Assembly: GCA_964556665.1 (NCBI GenBank)
Contig: CAZKXU010000062.1
Location: 1 to 20,589 of the forward strand
Length of the DNA: 20,589 nucleotides
Direction of reading: 5' to 3'
DNA from: CAZKXU01 sp964556665
GTDB lineage: Bacteria; Bdellovibrionota_C; UBA2361; CAZKXU01
Of this stretch, positions 8,584-14,188 are shown piece after piece. The notes under the pieces were generated by a model. That model had not been told where the DNA came from, ran no database searches, and saw only the letters and a list, made by a program, of their open reading frames with translations. The position numbers were made by a program, and so were the translations under genes. Position 1 is the first letter of the stretch, and every line of letters begins with the position of its first letter.

Positions 8584-9232
8584 ACTCTGCTTAATGGTAT
8601 TACTCCAAATAATCTTCGTAGCTGCTACCGTGCAAGCTTTTGACCTTGCGCAATTGAAGCATACTCCACCTAACGTAGAGCTAGGAAAGGAGATTTTGGT
8701 TTCTATTCCTGCACAGGATCTAAAGCGTGCGCGTGTCTTAGTTGGTGCTCGAGACGGATATTCTGTTATCCCTATGCAGCAGCAAGGTGAGCAGTTTAAG
8801 GCAGCACTCAATTTTGCTAACCTTGCAACACTTATGTATCAGTTTCAGATTGAAACCAAGGATGGAAAGGTATTAGAGACTGAATACTACAGTATCAGAC
8901 AACCCTCCAATAAAGAGCTTGAGCTTCTTATAGCCAACCTCAGCAAAGAGGCATCTTCGCTGCAAGGGAAAATTAAGCAGCTAGAGAGCTCTCTTTTTGC
9001 ACTTAAGCGAGTGGATCCTAAAACACTTGGAGCGCAAAAGGCCGGAGAGATGGCTAAGGCGCTTGTGCTTCTGGGTAAACGGGAGCGGGAATATCAGGAT
9101 ATTAAGGAAATGAATGAGGCGCGGCAGAATAAACGTAGAGAGGAGCTGCTACGTACACCTAAAGGAAAGGCGGTGCAGGAGGGGAGTGCTGCAATTGAAC
9201 AGGAACGTAAGAGGTTTTTATCAGGTAAGTAA
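8573..9232 (+). CDS. Secreted coiled-coil protein of the kinase operon
   Basis: This is a 219-residue protein of unrecognised family. ATG at 8573 is preferred because it gives a clean signal peptide (MLNRLC, then a hydrophobic stretch ending VQA-F). A GTG at 8567 in the same frame would add only two residues. The gene overlaps the kinase stop by 11 bases, so translation is probably coupled. Residues of about 25-110 look like a small beta-rich domain. They include LGKEILVSIPAQDL, a RARVLVGAR strand, and a YQFQIETKDG turn resembling an immunoglobulin-like domain that presents a loading surface. Residues of about 115-219 are a long charged helix or coiled coil (LIANLSKEASSLQGKIKQL and the Arg/Glu-rich end). 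It probably acts in the periplasm, perhaps as the ligand or scaffold of the kinase sensor domain; that role is inferred only from gene position. Confidence 0.7.
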   Translation: MLNRLCLMVLLQIIFVAATVQAFDLAQLKHTPPNVELGKEILVSIPAQDLKRARVLVGARDGYSVIPMQQQGEQFKAALNFANLATLMYQFQIETKDGKVLETEYYSIRQPSNKELELLIANLSKEASSLQGKIKQLESSLFALKRVDPKTLGAQKAGEMAKALVLLGKREREYQDIKEMNEARQNKRREELLRTPKGKAVQEGSAAIEQERKRFLSGK

Positions 9233-9233
9233 A

Positions 9234-9764
9234 ATGAGGAAGTACTTTCAACTATTAGCACTAACTTTGATCGGCATAATGATATGCTGCCATGGTGCAG
9301 CAGCGCAGGTAACAAAAGAAAAGATGCGGAATTATGGTCGCATTAGTAATAAATGGCTAGTGCTTGTAAATCAGGATCGCGCTGAACTGCAAAGCGCAGA
9401 GATGCAGATAGCAGCAGACGGAGTTGTGCTGTCTACATATTACAAAGAGTTATCAGATGAAAGCTTGGTGACCGGAGTAGTGTTAACAGATGAAGGCCAG
9501 GTCTATTCGAATCCGCTGCATCATTTAAGTATGAATGAGCTAGAGGAGGGGTCTATTCAAGTTGCAGAGGCAAAACTTAAGAGTTTAAATGATTTAATAG
9601 CTAATTTAAATCAGCAGATATCAAAGTTAGAAGCAGAACTTGATCGTACTACGCGAGCGACACGCGCTGAAGCTGGTTTAGCAGAGGTCGATAAAATCTA
9701 CGATAAGATCTCTCAGTTAAACGACCAGATTGAAAGCATGAAAATAGCCGAAGAAAATAAGTGA
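9234..9764 (+). CDS. Second secreted coiled-coil protein of the kinase operon
   Basis: This is a 176-residue protein of unrecognised family. The frame is open for 40 codons upstream of 9234, but that part overlaps the previous gene. ATG at 9234, one base after the preceding stop, gives a typical signal peptide (MRKYF, then LLALTLIGIMICC, cleavage near AAA-Q). The mature part has a short strand-rich region (KWLVLVNQDRAELQ, VLSTYYKELSDESLVTGVVL) and a C-terminal coiled coil with Leu/Asn/Gln heptads (LNDLIANLNQQISKLEAEL, then ISQLNDQIESMK). Its architecture of small beta domain plus helical tail parallels the preceding gene product, and the two may be distant paralogues or binding partners. It is probably periplasmic. 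Confidence 0.7.
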   Translation: MRKYFQLLALTLIGIMICCHGAAAQVTKEKMRNYGRISNKWLVLVNQDRAELQSAEMQIAADGVVLSTYYKELSDESLVTGVVLTDEGQVYSNPLHHLSMNELEEGSIQVAEAKLKSLNDLIANLNQQISKLEAELDRTTRATRAEAGLAEVDKIYDKISQLNDQIESMKIAEENK

Positions 9765-9776
9765 TTCGATCTGCCT

Positions 9777-9962
9777 CTAGTGCTTCGCCAAATAAGTTTT
9801 TTCACGTATAGCGCGCAGCGTTGCCCCAGATTGGCACGCCTCGGAAGGAGGAAATCCGCAGCAATACTGAAGTATTGCGAGGATTTTCCGACTGAGAAGC
9901 GTGACAAGGTGGGGCAACGATGTGATGCTAGACGTGAAAAAACTTATTTGGAGGAGCACTAG
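9777..9962. repeat. Giant imperfect palindrome 1 (186 bp, CTAG ends), MITE-like
   Basis: The whole segment is one inverted repeat centred between 9869 and 9870. The left arm begins CTAGTGCTTCGCC, and the reverse complement of the right end reads CTAGTGCTCCTCC. The arms share an identical stretch of 20 bases at 9788-9807 versus 9932-9951 (containing AAGTTTTTTCACG), an identical CGTTGCCCCA block, and a perfect inner stem GCAATACT/AGTATTGC around a 2-base loop. Overall arm identity is roughly three quarters, with one-base shifts. Because the arms mirror each other, both strands carry open frames of 60 codons with related sequences (QISFFT near both starts, EKTYL near both ends). These are not evidence of a gene. 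No transposase is present. It lies just after the kinase operon. Confidence 0.9.
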
Positions 9963-10140
9963 CCGCCATTTCTCATAAGCCTCCTACTGCGAAGGCTGAT
10001 CTGCATGAAATTACTTCGGATTTTTTGAAAATCCGACCTCGCTGGGCTACAGCCCAGCTTCGCCCGTATTTTCAAAAAATCCTCGTCCTTTCAAGCATTT
10101 CAGCCTTCTCGCTACGGAGTTTATGAGAAATGCCGGCTAG
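9959..10140. repeat. Giant imperfect palindrome 2 (182 bp, CTAG ends), abutting palindrome 1
   Basis: This second full-length inverted repeat is centred between 10049 and 10050. The left arm begins CTAGCCGCCATTTCTCATAA, and the reverse complement of the right end begins CTAGCCGGCATTTCTCATAA. Further matching blocks are AAGGCTGA, GGATTTTTTGAAAAT and the perfect inner stem CTGGGCT/AGCCCAG around a 2-base loop. Its first four bases (CTAG, 9959-9962) are also the last four of palindrome 1. The arms differ from those of palindrome 1 in sequence, but the size, symmetry and end tetranucleotide are alike. It fits a non-autonomous element with a 4-bp CTAG target duplication, or a bidirectional terminator or structural hairpin. 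No gene is seen in it. Confidence 0.9.
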
Positions 10141-10235
10141 TCGCCAGTCTGAGTCATTGGCAAAATAGGGGCGGACGCACATCCGTGTGCTCTACAATAA
10201 CCTCCCTGTTAAGGCTCGCTTCTTTGGGCTTTTAT
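10141..10235. other. Spacer with a possible GC-rich repeat remnant
   Basis: This is a short non-coding stretch downstream of the small minus-strand gene. It contains GGGGCGGACGCACATCCGTG followed by TGCTC, a weak hairpin (GCAC/GTGC) resembling degenerate intergenic repeats. Nothing else is identifiable, and there is no clear terminator for the minus-strand genes apart from the adjacent palindromes. Confidence 0.3.
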
Positions 10236-10397
10236 TTAGGTGTCAGAAGTGCCCTTAAGGCATCCTTCTAGCTTTTCCAGCCAGCTAAATAGCTCCTGGT
10301 ATTGTGGATTAAAATGTGTGTGCTGTGTAAGGCTTAATACCTTTAGGTCACGCTCAAAAGTTTTGAGCGCTTCAATACATCGTTGAAGTTCAAACAT
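10236..10397 (-). CDS. Small protein of 53 residues, unknown function
   Basis: This is a 54-codon frame reading MFELQRCIEALKTFERDL and onward, ending GTSDT before a TAA stop. I do not recognise it. Support for a real gene is a near-perfect ribosome-binding site, AAGGAGG, six bases before the ATG, on the minus strand 66 bases downstream of ribH. The protein is hydrophilic and looks all-helical, with two Cys, a short helix-turn-helix-like outline (helix to about residue 20, a His/Asn/Pro turn, then QELFSWLEKLEGCL), and no signal peptide. It may be co-transcribed with ribH, or use its own promoter around TATTAT near 10415-10420. It could be a small regulator or an accessory factor; no function can be assigned from sequence. 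Confidence 0.6.
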   Translation of the reverse strand: MFELQRCIEALKTFERDLKVLSLTQHTHFNPQYQELFSWLEKLEGCLKGTSDT

Positions 10398-10462
10398 AAC
10401 AACCTCCTTGTTGGCTATAATACATTTCCTGCGAACAAAGAGGAATTCGGCCTGATATTCAG

Positions 10463-10948
10463 TTAGCTTTCGGATTTGGAGCTAAATATTTTTCGCTTCC
10501 AGGCTATCATTTCAGCGCAGGCCGAGGCTGCCTCAATACCCTTATTAGAGCTATTATCGCTGCAGCGTTCTGAAAGCTGTTTAAGCTCAGTTACAGCTAA
10601 GACCTCGGATATCACTATAATTTTCTGCTCAAGCATGACCTGCATAAGCCCTTGCGCACATCCATCTCTAACCATCTCATAGTGATCGGTCTCCCCCTTA
10701 ACAATAGCGCCGAAGGCTATAATAGCTTCCGGGGGGTGTTTTCGTGTCGCTAAAAGCTTTGCCGCCAGAGGCAGCTCCAACGCCCCGGAAAGCAAGTGAT
10801 GCTCAACTTTTGCGCCTGTAGAGGAAAGAAGTGAAGAACATCTTTGTACCATTTTATCTGTATATTCTCGGTACCATTTTGACTGAATTATAGCTATCTG
10901 TGCCTCGTTAATGCTTGGAATAGTAGGCTGAGGAATAGCAGTTTTCAT
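10463..10948 (-). CDS. ribH: 6,7-dimethyl-8-ribityllumazine synthase
   Basis: RibH condenses 5-amino-6-ribitylamino-uracil with 3,4-dihydroxy-2-butanone 4-phosphate, the penultimate step of riboflavin synthesis, in an icosahedral or pentameric assembly. Family motifs are visible. The N-terminal strand AIIQSKWY is followed by SGALELPLAAKLL (the G-A/S-x-E-x-P substrate loop), then AFGAIVKGETDHYEMV (the G-x-x-x-x-G-E-T-x-H motif with the catalytic His), and NKGIEAASACAEMI near the C-terminus. The frame continues upstream to a TTG at 11011. ATG at 10948 gives a 161-residue protein of normal family length and avoids translating an inverted repeat. This start has no Shine-Dalgarno sequence, but a promoter-like pair of hexamers ends 6 bases before it, suggesting a leaderless mRNA. 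The usual motif before NKG (an aligned A-G-x-K/N loop) is changed to CSDNSS. Other rib genes are absent nearby. Confidence 0.88.
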   Translation of the reverse strand: MKTAIPQPTIPSINEAQIAIIQSKWYREYTDKMVQRCSSLLSSTGAKVEHHLLSGALELPLAAKLLATRKHPPEAIIAFGAIVKGETDHYEMVRDGCAQGLMQVMLEQKIIVISEVLAVTELKQLSERCSDNSSNKGIEAASACAEMIAWKRKIFSSKSES

Positions 10949-10954
10949 CTGCTT

Positions 10955-10984
10955 ATTTAACCAGATTCTGCTAGCTGCTGTCAA
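10955..10984 (-). promoter_or_regulatory. Promoter candidate of ribH (leaderless arrangement)
   Basis: On the minus strand a consensus TTGACA (10984-10979) is followed by 18 bases and TTAAAT (10960-10955). Six bases then separate it from ATG at 10948, so the predicted +1 coincides with the A of the start codon. The -10 hexamer matches the consensus at four of six positions. Confidence 0.55.
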
Positions 10985-10994
10985 AAACAGCAGC
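10974..10994. repeat. Perfect 8-bp inverted repeat between the ribH and lysS promoters (operator candidate)
   Basis: GCTGCTGT (10974-10981), a 5-base spacer and ACAGCAGC (10987-10994) form a perfect palindrome. It overlaps the ribH -35 element and ends one base before the lysS -35 element, a position where a bound dimer could affect both genes. The operator function is inferred. Confidence 0.45.
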
Positions 10995-10995
10995 C

Positions 10996-11023
10996 TTGAG
11001 AATTCCAGCAAAAAGGCTAGAAT
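10996..11023 (+). promoter_or_regulatory. Promoter of lysS (leaderless or nearly so)
   Basis: TTGAGA (10996-11001), a 16-base spacer and TAGAAT (11018-11023) resemble a sigma-70-type promoter. The lysS ATG at 11033 begins 9 bases after the -10 hexamer, so the transcript would have a leader of 0-3 bases. No ribosome-binding site is present in that interval. Confidence 0.6.
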
Positions 11024-11032
11024 ATAGCGCTT

Positions 11033-12496
11033 ATGACTAATCGTACCGAGCAGGAACGGGTTCGTTTTGATAAATTGGCTAAGCTTCGTGCTGTTGGCTT
11101 TATTTATCCTAATGATTATCAGGTAAATTCAACTTCAAGGGAGGTCTTGGAGGCAGAGCTAGAGGATGCAACTAAGGCGAAAAGATATATTTTAGCCGGA
11201 AGAATTGTTCAGCTTAGACATATGGGAAAGGCTGCATTCGTGCATATCCTTGACCGTATAGGGAAAATTCAGCTTTACGTAAAGCAGGACATGGTAGGTG
11301 CAGAAAGTTACTTGCAGTTTAAGGAGTTTGATATCGGAGATATTATAGAGGTAGAGGGCTACGCCTTTGTTACCAAGACCGGTGAGAAGTCTCTGCATGT
11401 TGAGAAGATTAGACTGCTTACAAAGTGTCTAATCCCGCTTCCAGAGAAGTGGCACGGACTCTCCGATGTTGAGGAGCGTTATCGTCACCGTTATGTTGAT
11501 TTAATTGCTAATTCGGAGGTGCGTGATGTATTTAGAAAGCGCGCTAAGGTAATTTCCTTTATACGAAAATACTTAGATGATCGGGAATTCTTGGAGGTAG
11601 AAACACCAACGCTTCAAAATATTGCCGGCGGCGCAACCGCTAAGCCGTTTAAGACTTTTTATAATGCACTTGATACTGAGATGTATCTGCGCATTGCGAC
11701 AGAGCTACCACTAAAAAAACTAGTGGTCGGCGGGCTGGAGCGGGTATATGAGATCGGAAGAATCTTTAGGAATGAAGGGCTATCGAAGAAGCATAATCCT
11801 GAATTTACTTCGATCGAATTCTATATGGCGTATGCTACTTTTGAAGATCTGATGCGATTAACCGAGGATCTTCTCTCTGAACTAGTTAAGTCGGTAAATG
11901 GCAGTTCAAAACTTCAATATGGCGATAATGAGATTGATATGACCACGCCATGGCCACGTTATTCAATGCTGGAGTCAGTACATGTGGTCGGTGGTGTTGA
12001 TAGGCGCTTTAATCTCGATACATTGGAAGGTGTGCAGGCCGCAGCAAGGGAGCATAAGGTACATCTTGAAGAGAAGGGTGATTGGGGGCGTTGCCTAGAG
12101 GCGTTATGGGGCGCTTTAGTGGAACCTAAATTAATCAACCCTGTTTTTATTACCCACCATCCATTGTCGATCTCGCCATTGGCGCGGCGCAATGTTAAGG
12201 ACCTAAAGATCACAGATCGCTTTGAGCTGATAATCTCCGGGATGGAGATAGCTAACGCCTTCTCTGAGCTAAATGATCCTGAGGATCAACGTGCACGCTT
12301 TGAGGAGCAGGCGAAGCGTAAGGCCGGTGGGGACGATCAGGCCTCCGATGTGGATGCGGATTTTTTGCGCTCCTTGGAGTACGGGTTGCCGCCGACTGCC
12401 GGCGAGGGGATCGGTATAGATAGACTGGTAATGCTGCTGACTAATTCGCCTACTATTCGAGATGTGGTGCTGTTTCCACAGTTAAAGCCGGAGTAA
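11033..12496 (+). CDS. lysS: Lysyl-tRNA synthetase, class II
   Basis: This 487-residue class II LysRS charges tRNA-Lys in the cytoplasm. The N-terminal OB-fold anticodon-binding domain spans residues of about 40-140 (YILAGRIVQLRHMGKAAFVH). The catalytic domain follows RYRHRYVDLI. Motif 1 lies around FIRKYLDDREFLEVETPTL, and the family signature GGATAKPFKTFYN follows. Motif 2 is RIFRNEGLSKKHNPEFTSIE, and motif 3 is GEGIGIDRLVML near the C-terminus. The substrate region THHPLSISPLAR and the SGMEIANAFSELNDP stretch are typical of bacterial LysS. Length is slightly below E. coli LysS, and no domain is missing. The gene is divergent from ribH and appears to lack a leader. Confidence 0.97.
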   Translation: MTNRTEQERVRFDKLAKLRAVGFIYPNDYQVNSTSREVLEAELEDATKAKRYILAGRIVQLRHMGKAAFVHILDRIGKIQLYVKQDMVGAESYLQFKEFDIGDIIEVEGYAFVTKTGEKSLHVEKIRLLTKCLIPLPEKWHGLSDVEERYRHRYVDLIANSEVRDVFRKRAKVISFIRKYLDDREFLEVETPTLQNIAGGATAKPFKTFYNALDTEMYLRIATELPLKKLVVGGLERVYEIGRIFRNEGLSKKHNPEFTSIEFYMAYATFEDLMRLTEDLLSELVKSVNGSSKLQYGDNEIDMTTPWPRYSMLESVHVVGGVDRRFNLDTLEGVQAAAREHKVHLEEKGDWGRCLEALWGALVEPKLINPVFITHHPLSISPLARRNVKDLKITDRFELIISGMEIANAFSELNDPEDQRARFEEQAKRKAGGDDQASDVDADFLRSLEYGLPPTAGEGIGIDRLVMLLTNSPTIRDVVLFPQLKPE

Positions 12497-12511
12497 CTCG
12501 ATTAGTGTGGT

Positions 12512-12590
12512 CACTGGGACCGCGGGCTTCCAGCCCGCTTATCGCCACTGCAAGTTCGATCAAGCGGGCTGGAAGCCCACGGTCCCAGTG
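12512..12590. repeat. REP-like double hairpin, copy 1
   Basis: A 29-base arm starting CACTGGGACCGCGGGC is repeated in inverted orientation at 12562-12590 with a single mismatch, around a 21-base spacer. Each arm is itself a near-palindrome (GCGGGCT/AGCCCGC). This matches the architecture of paired REP/BIME-type intergenic repeats. It lies 15 bases after the lysS stop and could also help end the transcript, although no T-tract follows. A second family member lies at 18264-18300. Confidence 0.85.
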
Positions 12591-12600
12591 GCTTAAACCC

Positions 12601-12622
12601 ACGTAACTACTTGAAGTTACGT
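12601..12622. repeat. Perfect 8-bp inverted repeat downstream of lysS
   Basis: ACGTAACT and AGTTACGT are separated by six bases and located 10 bases after the REP-like element. No T-tract follows. It could be an operator or a minor hairpin; no function can be assigned. Confidence 0.4.
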
Positions 12623-12874
12623 AGCTTATAGAAAGAGAGCCCCTTCCCACAAAAACTTAACTCCTTTTGGATCCTTCTTATTTAGTACAGAATCTAAAGT
12701 AGGTGCATATTATGGACGATATGTAGTTGCGGAGATTATTTGCGCGCTAGTTGTAGCTATCTTTAGTTACAATAGCTGTAGATACAGGTTCATCCTTTAT
12801 ATCTCCTACATTTGGGATGAGCATAGGAAAATCCATAAACGGTTTTTTCATTTTTTTTAGAAGGAAAATTGACC

Positions 12875-13018
12875 ATGAATAAGAAAGAAAAAGGCTCAAT
12901 TGAGCTTATCGTATTAGGTTTGTTAGCAGCCCTTATCGTTGTACTCGCTATCCCATTGCTACAGAGTATCGGACAGAAAACTTCGAACGCTCTAAGCACT
13001 GTCAATAACAAGATATAG
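12875..13018 (+). CDS. Flp-like minor or major pilin (47 residues)
   Basis: This is a very small prepilin-like protein, MNKKEKGSIELIV and onward. It has a short basic leader, a Gly at residue 7 as probable processing site, a Glu shortly after, and one hydrophobic helix (residues of about 11-29), ending in a short hydrophilic tail with NNKI. Flp pilins of Tad systems are this small and consist mainly of that helix; prepilin peptidase removes the leader. The start is supported by AGAAGGA eight bases upstream. It is the first gene of the Tad cluster, 146 bases before cpaB, where a hairpin could separate high pilin expression from the assembly genes. An oddity is that the Glu is at +3 after the Gly rather than the usual +5, and the common Glu-Tyr pair is Glu-Leu. 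Confidence 0.75.
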   Translation: MNKKEKGSIELIVLGLLAALIVVLAIPLLQSIGQKTSNALSTVNNKI

Positions 13019-13125
13019 TTGTTGCGAGTGGATGAACAGTCCGCTCTTAGATGTATCTGTTAAATACGCAACTAAATATGCGTAGTGTACAGTTTTCATC
13101 AGGAGCGGATTCGTTCATAGCGAAG

Positions 13126-13147
13126 TCCGTGGGGTTTGCCCCACGGA
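13126..13147 (+). terminator. Hairpin between the pilin gene and cpaB (attenuator or processing site)
   Basis: TCCGTGGGG and CCCCACGGA form a perfect 9-bp stem around a 4-base loop. It ends 17 bases before the cpaB start. Only AATAATTAAGG follows instead of a T-run, so partial termination or protection of the pilin mRNA 3' end is more likely than full termination. Confidence 0.6.
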
Positions 13148-13164
13148 ATAATTAAGGCTCCGTC

Positions 13165-14058
13165 ATGCGCGTCCACCCGACAATTCTTGCTCCTAAGTCT
13201 GCCAAATGGCACTTCCCAGCCGCCTTCGCGCTCTTATTTTTTCTACTTATCTTAAATCTGATGCGTGGGCCGCGAGAGGAGGTAGTGGCAGAGAAGCCGG
13301 AGGAAAAGCTGATAGAGGTTGTAGTGGCTCAACAGAGTATAGAAACCGGCCAACCTTTAGAGACGGCAACCTTAGTGCTTGAGCGTCGCCCTGTGAACAC
13401 GCTGCCTTCAGATGCAATAACATCATTCGAACAGATTAAAGACAAAGTAGCAGCAGGTCCGATTCCCGCCGGCTATCCGCTGGCAATTGCACTGCTTGGA
13501 GACCCTGTCCCAGTTATGCCTATAGCCGCAGCTTCGAGCGATGTCGTTGAACCTGCGACAGATCCTACTGAAGCACTGCTTAGGGAGATTGAGAAAGATA
13601 CGGTAGCAATGCCACTTTCATTCAATGCAGACGCCCCGCAGCGGGGAACCCGTATCGCAATTACACTGATGAGGCCGAAAGGTGAGCCAATAGTAGTAAT
13701 TGAAGATGCTTGGGTATCCAAGGCCTCCAATAGGGATGTAGTTGTTAGATTAAGTGCAAGTCAGGCATTAGTTTTACAATCTGCAAAGAATCAGGGAACT
13801 TTTAATTTTATCGAGCTACCGATAGAGGGTCCGAGTCCATATGCCGGTAAGGGTATGACTAGCGAGGCGCAGTTAAAAGCTGAATTAGAAGGAAAAATCA
13901 AATCAACTGTCTCAAGTATTGTAAGTAAGGTAAATACACCGGAGCGCAAGCGATATCGTAACTATGCCTGGGTAAGTGGTGAAGGTGCCCGCTACGGCAT
14001 TGCAGAGGATGGCAGTATTCATCCTGTAGATTCGCAGGGATATGCGTTGGATCAGTAG
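13165..14058 (+). CDS. cpaB: CpaB/RcpC-like Tad pilus assembly protein
   Basis: This 297-residue CpaB family protein is associated in Tad systems with the outer-membrane secretin in the periplasm. It has one N-terminal membrane segment at residues of about 16-33 (FPAAFALLFFLLILNL) and a charged linker. A SAF-like domain follows at about 46-112: VVVAQQSIETGQPLETATLVLERRP with the typical P-x-x-A-I and I-P-A-G-Y-P-L motifs. Residues of about 130-220 contain the second conserved part (RGTRIAITLMRP, IEDAWVSKASNRDVVVRLS, and a QALVLQSAKNQG helix). The C-terminus is charged and ends without further recognisable domains. ATG at 13165 follows a weak AAGG site. The usual neighbour, a secretin gene, is missing between this gene and the ATPase, which is unusual for a Tad cluster. 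Confidence 0.85.
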   Translation: MRVHPTILAPKSAKWHFPAAFALLFFLLILNLMRGPREEVVAEKPEEKLIEVVVAQQSIETGQPLETATLVLERRPVNTLPSDAITSFEQIKDKVAAGPIPAGYPLAIALLGDPVPVMPIAAASSDVVEPATDPTEALLREIEKDTVAMPLSFNADAPQRGTRIAITLMRPKGEPIVVIEDAWVSKASNRDVVVRLSASQALVLQSAKNQGTFNFIELPIEGPSPYAGKGMTSEAQLKAELEGKIKSTVSSIVSKVNTPERKRYRNYAWVSGEGARYGIAEDGSIHPVDSQGYALDQ

Positions 14059-14188
14059 GTGGCTTCTGTCCGTCGAACGTATAAAATCAGATTGAATTTA
14101 GGGCCCTTTTTAAACCTCTCCTGCCCACAAAATCATTAATATTTCCACACAGATCCGCCGATAATAGAGATAGGGAGATCGTTGCTCA
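14059..14188. other. Short intergenic region before the ATPase gene
   Basis: This 130-base gap in an otherwise tight cluster contains a ribosome-binding site (AGGGAG, 14173-14178) before the ATG at 14189 and a GATAAT hexamer near 14160. An internal promoter is possible, but no good -35 element was seen. Confidence 0.35.

Larger units (their letters stand above)
12497..12874. other. Intergenic region between lysS and the Tad cluster
   Basis: This stretch of about 380 bases has no convincing gene. It holds a REP-like double hairpin at 12512-12590, a perfect 8-bp inverted repeat ACGTAACT/AGTTACGT at 12601-12622 (6-base loop), a weak 6-bp repeat AGCTAT/ATAGCT at 12755-12777, and a T-rich run at 12842-12858. 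Just before the pilin start is the ribosome-binding site AGAAGGA. The promoter for the Tad cluster should be here, but I could not identify a clear pair of hexamers or a sigma-54 site. Confidence 0.5.

Noticed and set aside
9114..9233. Upstream extension of the second secreted coiled-coil protein
   Set aside because: It overlaps the preceding gene in another frame, gives a Cys/Arg-rich sequence and would bury the clear signal peptide that starts at 9234.
9777..9962. Two 60-codon open frames, one on each strand
   Set aside because: They are mirror translations of an inverted repeat, have no ribosome-binding sites and match no known protein.
10949..11011. TTG-initiated longer version of ribH
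   Set aside because: It would translate through a promoter-like element and a perfect inverted repeat, and would exceed the usual family length; ATG at 10948 fits better.
12721..12760. Sigma-54-like site (GG and GC elements) before the Flp pilin
   Set aside because: The spacing between GG and GC is one base short and the flanking bases do not match the consensus.
12842..12858. T-rich run before the pilin as an intrinsic terminator
   Set aside because: No stable GC-rich hairpin directly precedes it.
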